A stretch of DNA of 64,000 bases from an uncultured Prevotellaceae bacterium (GTDB taxonomy: Bacteria; Bacteroidota; Bacteroidia; Bacteroidales; Bacteroidaceae), in contig ONSV01000004.1 in NCBI GenBank assembly GCA_900320585.1, positions 1-64,000 on the forward strand, given 5' to 3'. The notes under the pieces were generated by a model. The model was given only the letters and a program-made list of their open reading frames with translations. It was not told where the DNA came from and searched no databases. The translations under genes and the position numbers were made by a program. Positions 60,658 to 64,000 of this stretch are shown piece by piece (the first letter of the stretch is position 1; each line of letters opens with the position of its first letter).

Positions 60658-61710
60658 TCAGCGGTTCTCGTGCGAGGCTGGCACCTCCCTTGTGGTGCCC
60701 CTCACGATGAGGCGCGTGCGCACGACGCGCTTCTCCACTTTATTGAGCGGCAATTCGCCCTCGCTCTGCGCGATGAGGATCCTGGCCGCCTCGCGTCCCA
60801 CCTTGTTGCCCCGCTGCTCCACGGTGGTGAGCATGGGTTCGCAGGCGATGGCCCGCTCGCCATTGGTGAAGCCACAGATGGAGATATCCTCGGGCACGCG
60901 CAGCCCCATCCGCTTGGCGGTGTAGAGGATGCCGATGGCCGTATCGTCGTTCACGGCGAAGAACGCGTCGGGCCGGTCGGCCATCTGCAGCAGTTCGGGA
61001 GCCACCACCTCGGCATCGGCCCTGTTGTCGCAGAAGCGGATATATCGGTCGTCGACCTGCAGCCCGTGCCTCACCAGGGCATCGTGGTAACCATTGTAAC
61101 GGTTTTTCGAAATCTCAAGATTCATCGACGACCCGAAGAATGCGATGCGTCGGCACCCCGTCTCGATGAGGTGGCTTACTGCCGTCATGGCACCCATATA
61201 GTCGTCGACCACCACCCGGCTGGTGTTGATTCCCGTACAGATGCGGTCGAAGAACACAAGCGGAATGCCCTGGTCGATGAGGCGTCTGAAATGGTCGTAT
61301 TTTACCGTATCCTTGGCCTGCGAGACAATGATGCCGCACACTTTGCTCTCTGAAAAAGACTGACAAATCCTCACCTCCTGCTCGTACTGCTCACCACTCT
61401 GTGCCACCATGAGCCGGTAGCCCCTGGCCGAGGCCTCCTCCTCGATGCCGCTGAGTATCGACGAGAAGTAGAAATGATTGATCTGAGGCATAATGACCCC
61501 GATGATGTGCATGGGGCGTATCTTGCTGTGTCTCAGCGACTCGGCAATGGCATTGGGATAGAAATGGTGCTCCTTGGCATAGGCTTTGATGAGCGCACGC
61601 CGCTCCTCACTGATGCGGGGACTGTCTTTGAGCGCCCTCGACACCGTGGCCACCGATACGCCCAGCGCGCGGGCAATATCCTTCATCGTGATGGGAGTTT
61701 TGTCGTTCAT
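60658..61710 (-). CDS. LacI-family transcriptional regulator of the alpha-glucan genes
   Basis: 350 residues from ATG 61710 (MNDKTPITMKDIARALGVS); an ATG eight codons upstream adds no known element. HTH about 9-30 (IARALGVSVATVSRALKDSP), hinge helix near NAIAESLRHS, then a two-lobed periplasmic-binding-like sensor domain (HIIGVIMPQINHFYFSSILS, GIIVSQAKDTV, VVVDDYMGAMTAVSHLIETG, PDAFFAVNDDTAIGIL, EDISICGFTNGERA) and C-terminal TVEQRGNKVGREAARIL. It lies divergent to a susC gene with a perfect palindromic operator between them, and the same core occurs before malQ. It probably responds to maltose or a related sugar. Whether it represses or activates is not clear from operator position. Confidence 0.92.
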   Translation of the reverse strand: MNDKTPITMKDIARALGVSVATVSRALKDSPRISEERRALIKAYAKEHHFYPNAIAESLRHSKIRPMHIIGVIMPQINHFYFSSILSGIEEEASARGYRLMVAQSGEQYEQEVRICQSFSESKVCGIIVSQAKDTVKYDHFRRLIDQGIPLVFFDRICTGINTSRVVVDDYMGAMTAVSHLIETGCRRIAFFGSSMNLEISKNRYNGYHDALVRHGLQVDDRYIRFCDNRADAEVVAPELLQMADRPDAFFAVNDDTAIGILYTAKRMGLRVPEDISICGFTNGERAIACEPMLTTVEQRGNKVGREAARILIAQSEGELPLNKVEKRVVRTRLIVRGTTREVPASHENR

Positions 61711-61716
61711 TATCTG

Positions 61717-61724
61717 CAAAGATA
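61717..61724 (-). promoter_or_regulatory. -7 promoter box of the LacI gene
   Basis: Minus-strand TATCTTTG matches TAnnTTTG and ends only 7 bp before the ATG at 61710, which implies a leaderless or nearly leaderless mRNA. Confidence 0.55.
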
Positions 61725-61777
61725 TGCAAAACATTCATACATTGTCTTTCCACCTCATTATAAAATATGCAATTACC

Positions 61778-61795
61778 TGCGCAAACGTTTGCGCA
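61778..61795. promoter_or_regulatory. LacI-family operator between lacI and susC
   Basis: TGCGCAAACGTTTGCGCA, a perfect 18-bp palindrome with central CG. It lies 54 bp upstream of the lacI -7 box and 52 bp upstream of the susC -7 box, so one site can serve both genes. Its core is shared with 31667-31682. Confidence 0.85.
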
Positions 61796-61847
61796 TCTTA
61801 AAATCAATATTTTGCGAGTAAAAAGAACAATCATTGCAAAAGAAAAT

Positions 61848-61855
61848 TAATTTTG
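61848..61855 (+). promoter_or_regulatory. -7 promoter box of the terminal susC gene
   Basis: TAATTTTG matches TAnnTTTG, with a leader of about 140 bases to the ATG at 62006. No good -33 box, in line with a regulated promoter. Confidence 0.5.
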
Positions 61856-62005
61856 CACTCAGAACCGATGCGAAAAGCACATTCCGCCGGTTTTCGCTCT
61901 GCCATGGGACGAGAACGCCCTCTAAAACCTAAACAATCGATGACGATCATTCTGTTCGCAGACTATCATACAATACCTAATAGTAAAATAAACTTAATAT
62001 TTAAA

Positions 62006-64000
62006 ATGATGAAGCAGGTAAATTTTGCAAATCCTGTTAGGTTGCTCAGCCTCCTTGTGGGGTTGTTCCTATCAGCGAGTGCCTTTGCACAGTCATTCAC
62101 TGTCAATGGCCATGTGAAAGATGCTACCGGCGACGACATTATCGGTGCCACCATCCGTGTTGTAGGCCAACAGGGCGGTGTGATAACCGACTTCGACGGT
62201 AATTTCTCAATTGAAGCAAAGCAAGGCGACATGCTGCAGATCTCATACATCGGCTATGAGATGGCAGAGGTGGCCGCAGCTCCACATGTGGAGGTCGTTT
62301 TGCAAGACGACTCCCACTCACTTAACGAGGTGGTGGTGATTGGTTATGGTGTGGCCCGCAAGAACGACCTCACCGGATCGGTGACCGCCATCAAGCCCGA
62401 TGAGAAGAACCATGGTCTCATCACCAACGCCCAGGACATGATGCAGGGCAAAATCGCCGGTGTGAGCGTGATTAACTATGGCGGTGCCCCTGGTGGCAAT
62501 GCCAACATCACCATCCGTGGTGGCTCGTCACTCAACGCCAGTACCGACCCACTCATCGTCATCGATGGTCTGGCCATGGACAACGTAGGCGTGAAGGGTG
62601 CATCCAACCCCCTGTCCATGGTGAACCCCAACGATATCGAGAGCTTCACCGTGCTGAAGGATGCCTCCGCCACCGCCATCTATGGTAGCCGTGGTTCGAA
62701 TGGTGTCATCATCATCACCACGAAGAAAGGCCGCTCTGGCATGGCTCCCAAGGTGAGCTACAACGGCAACGTATCCTACTCGGTGAAAAACGGCCAGATT
62801 GACGTTCTCGGTTCAGACGAGTACTGCAAATTCATCAGGAACTACTATGGTGAGGACTCTGATGCCGCAGGCTGGTTGGGCATAATAAGACCCGACGGGC
62901 AGAAACAGATTTTCAATACCGACTGGCAGGAAGAGATCTTCCACGGTGCCGTATCGCACGACCACAACGTGACCATACAAGGTGGCCTGAAGAACATGCC
63001 CTACCGCGTGAGCGTGGGCTACACCGACCAAAACGGTATCCTGAAGACCTCCAACTTCCAGCGTGCCACGGCCAGTGTCACCCTGAACCCCTCGTTCCTC
63101 AACGACCACCTGAAGTTCAACATCAACGGCAAGTTCATGTATGCCCACAACCGCTATGCCAACGAGACTGCCATCGGCGATGCCACCCGCATGGACCCCA
63201 CACATCCGGTCACCTCTACTGATGACGAATACAAGAACTTTCATGGCTACTGGCAGTGGCTCGACACCGGAGCCTCGCTGAATGACCCCAACTATCCCAA
63301 GATGTGGAACCGCAACACCGTGGCCAACCCCGTCGCACGCCTTTATGAGAAGAACGACCGTGCCAACTCCTACGACTACATGGGTGGCATTGAGGCCGAC
63401 TACCAGATACATGGCTTCGAGGACCTGCGCCTGCATGCCAGCGCCAACGGCGACTGGGCCAATGGCAAGCAGCTCACCGACTATGCCAACTGGGGTCCCA
63501 CCAATTTCTACTATGGCAACAGCGGCTATAGCAAGGAGCACAAATACAACCTCACCTTCTCTACCTATGCACAGTATTACAAGGACTTCCTCAAGACCCA
63601 GCATTTCGACATCATGGTGGGTTATGAGTGGAGCCATACAAAATACTGGGGCGACTCATATTATGCCGGACTCTACCCGACAACCACCAACCAGGTGATT
63701 ACCCTCAGCGACGGAACTACTGCGCCTGCCGGAGGCAAGCCCTACAACGCCACCAACGGCATTTGGAAATCGGAGAGCTACCTGGTGAGTTTCTTCGGCC
63801 GTGCCAACTACATTGCCTTCGACCGCTACATGGTGACCGCCACCGTACGCCGTGACGGCTCGTCACGTTTCAAAGACCACTGGGCCACCTTCCCATCCGT
63901 TGCCCTTGGATGGAAGATCAACGAGGAAGCCCCCCTGCGCAACGTCAGTTGGATTGACGAGATCAAGCTCCGCCTCGGCTGGGGTAAGACCGGTCAGCAA
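62006..64000 (+). CDS. SusC-family TonB-dependent transporter, probable alpha-glucan importer (3' end outside window)
   Basis: The frame opens at ATG 62006 (MMKQVNFANPVRLLSLLVGLF, signal peptide ending SASAFAQ) and is open to the last base, giving 665 residues. Domains: carboxypeptidase-regulatory-like about 30-105 (NGHVKDATGDDIIGATIRVV), linker LNEVVVIGYGVARKNDLTGS, plug with ITIRGGSSL, LIVIDGLAM and LKDASATAIYGSRGSNGVII, and the first strands of the barrel (TVRRDGSSRFKDHWATFPSV). Divergent from the LacI regulator with their operator in between; the partner susD and surface proteins are expected just beyond the window. Starch/maltodextrin specificity is inferred from the LacI operator shared with malQ. 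Confidence 0.93.
   Translation, partial: MMKQVNFANPVRLLSLLVGLFLSASAFAQSFTVNGHVKDATGDDIIGATIRVVGQQGGVITDFDGNFSIEAKQGDMLQISYIGYEMAEVAAAPHVEVVLQDDSHSLNEVVVIGYGVARKNDLTGSVTAIKPDEKNHGLITNAQDMMQGKIAGVSVINYGGAPGGNANITIRGGSSLNASTDPLIVIDGLAMDNVGVKGASNPLSMVNPNDIESFTVLKDASATAIYGSRGSNGVIIITTKKGRSGMAPKVSYNGNVSYSVKNGQIDVLGSDEYCKFIRNYYGEDSDAAGWLGIIRPDGQKQIFNTDWQEEIFHGAVSHDHNVTIQGGLKNMPYRVSVGYTDQNGILKTSNFQRATASVTLNPSFLNDHLKFNINGKFMYAHNRYANETAIGDATRMDPTHPVTSTDDEYKNFHGYWQWLDTGASLNDPNYPKMWNRNTVANPVARLYEKNDRANSYDYMGGIEADYQIHGFEDLRLHASANGDWANGKQLTDYANWGPTNFYYGNSGYSKEHKYNLTFSTYAQYYKDFLKTQHFDIMVGYEWSHTKYWGDSYYAGLYPTTTNQVITLSDGTTAPAGGKPYNATNGIWKSESYLVSFFGRANYIAFDRYMVTATVRRDGSSRFKDHWATFPSVALGWKINEEAPLRNVSWIDEIKLRLGWGKTGQQ

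Overview
This window looks like a chromosome segment of a carbohydrate-degrading Bacteroidales bacterium, most likely Prevotellaceae (Prevotella, Segatella or Xylanibacter type). The reasons are several SusC/SusD pairs, hybrid two-component and propeller-AraC regulators, SusB/GH97, lipoproteins with short lipoboxes, promoters of the Bacteroidetes type (TTTG, about 19-20 bp, TAnnTTTG), and mostly non-Shine-Dalgarno starts. Everything is read by eye from sequence; no database search was run.

Layout. (1) 1-9.3 kb, housekeeping and envelope: end of a retropepsin/PDZ protein, an OmpA-family lipoprotein, a secreted CotH-kinase-like protein, a small unknown gene, purL, and an overlapping pair of half-length chromate transporter genes. 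(2) 9.3-22.7 kb, a probable arabinan utilisation locus: two GH43 enzymes, a three-module surface glycan-binding protein cut by an in-frame amber codon, SusD, SusC, and a membrane-spanning propeller-AraC regulator that lacks a histidine kinase. Three direct repeats lie between the regulator and the susC promoter. (3) 22.8-31.6 kb, an alpha-glucan (starch/maltose) operon read leftward: malQ, susB, pulA and a SusA-type amylase. malQ carries a frameshift, and the amylase has an internal deletion that removes its general acid. (4) 31.6-38.1 kb: a LacI-type operator, a dispersed repeat, a strong candidate non-coding RNA with its own promoter and terminator, a CE6-CE1 double esterase, and a two-gene unit of unknown function (multi-pass membrane protein plus beta-propeller lipoprotein with a CxxCH haem-type motif). 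(5) 38.6-58.5 kb, a xylan-utilisation-type locus in the order susC-susD-susC-susD-DUF1735-like lipoprotein-GH10-like lipoprotein-CBM protein, with a divergent hybrid two-component regulator. The GH10-like protein has lost its catalytic residues and is probably a binding protein. (6) 58.7-64 kb: SemiSWEET transporter, MITE-like repeat, MFS sugar transporter, LacI regulator, and the start of a divergent susC that runs off the window.

The parts connect. A perfect palindrome built on GCAAACGTTTGC lies between lacI and the terminal susC, and again upstream of malQ about 30 kb away. The LacI protein therefore probably co-ordinates a split alpha-glucan system (uptake at 59-64 kb, enzymes at 23-32 kb) that now flanks the xylan locus. 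Two families of dispersed palindromic repeats sit at gene-cluster boundaries. Three disrupted genes in 18 kb are either real decay of the glycan loci or local sequence errors, and this should be settled before using them.
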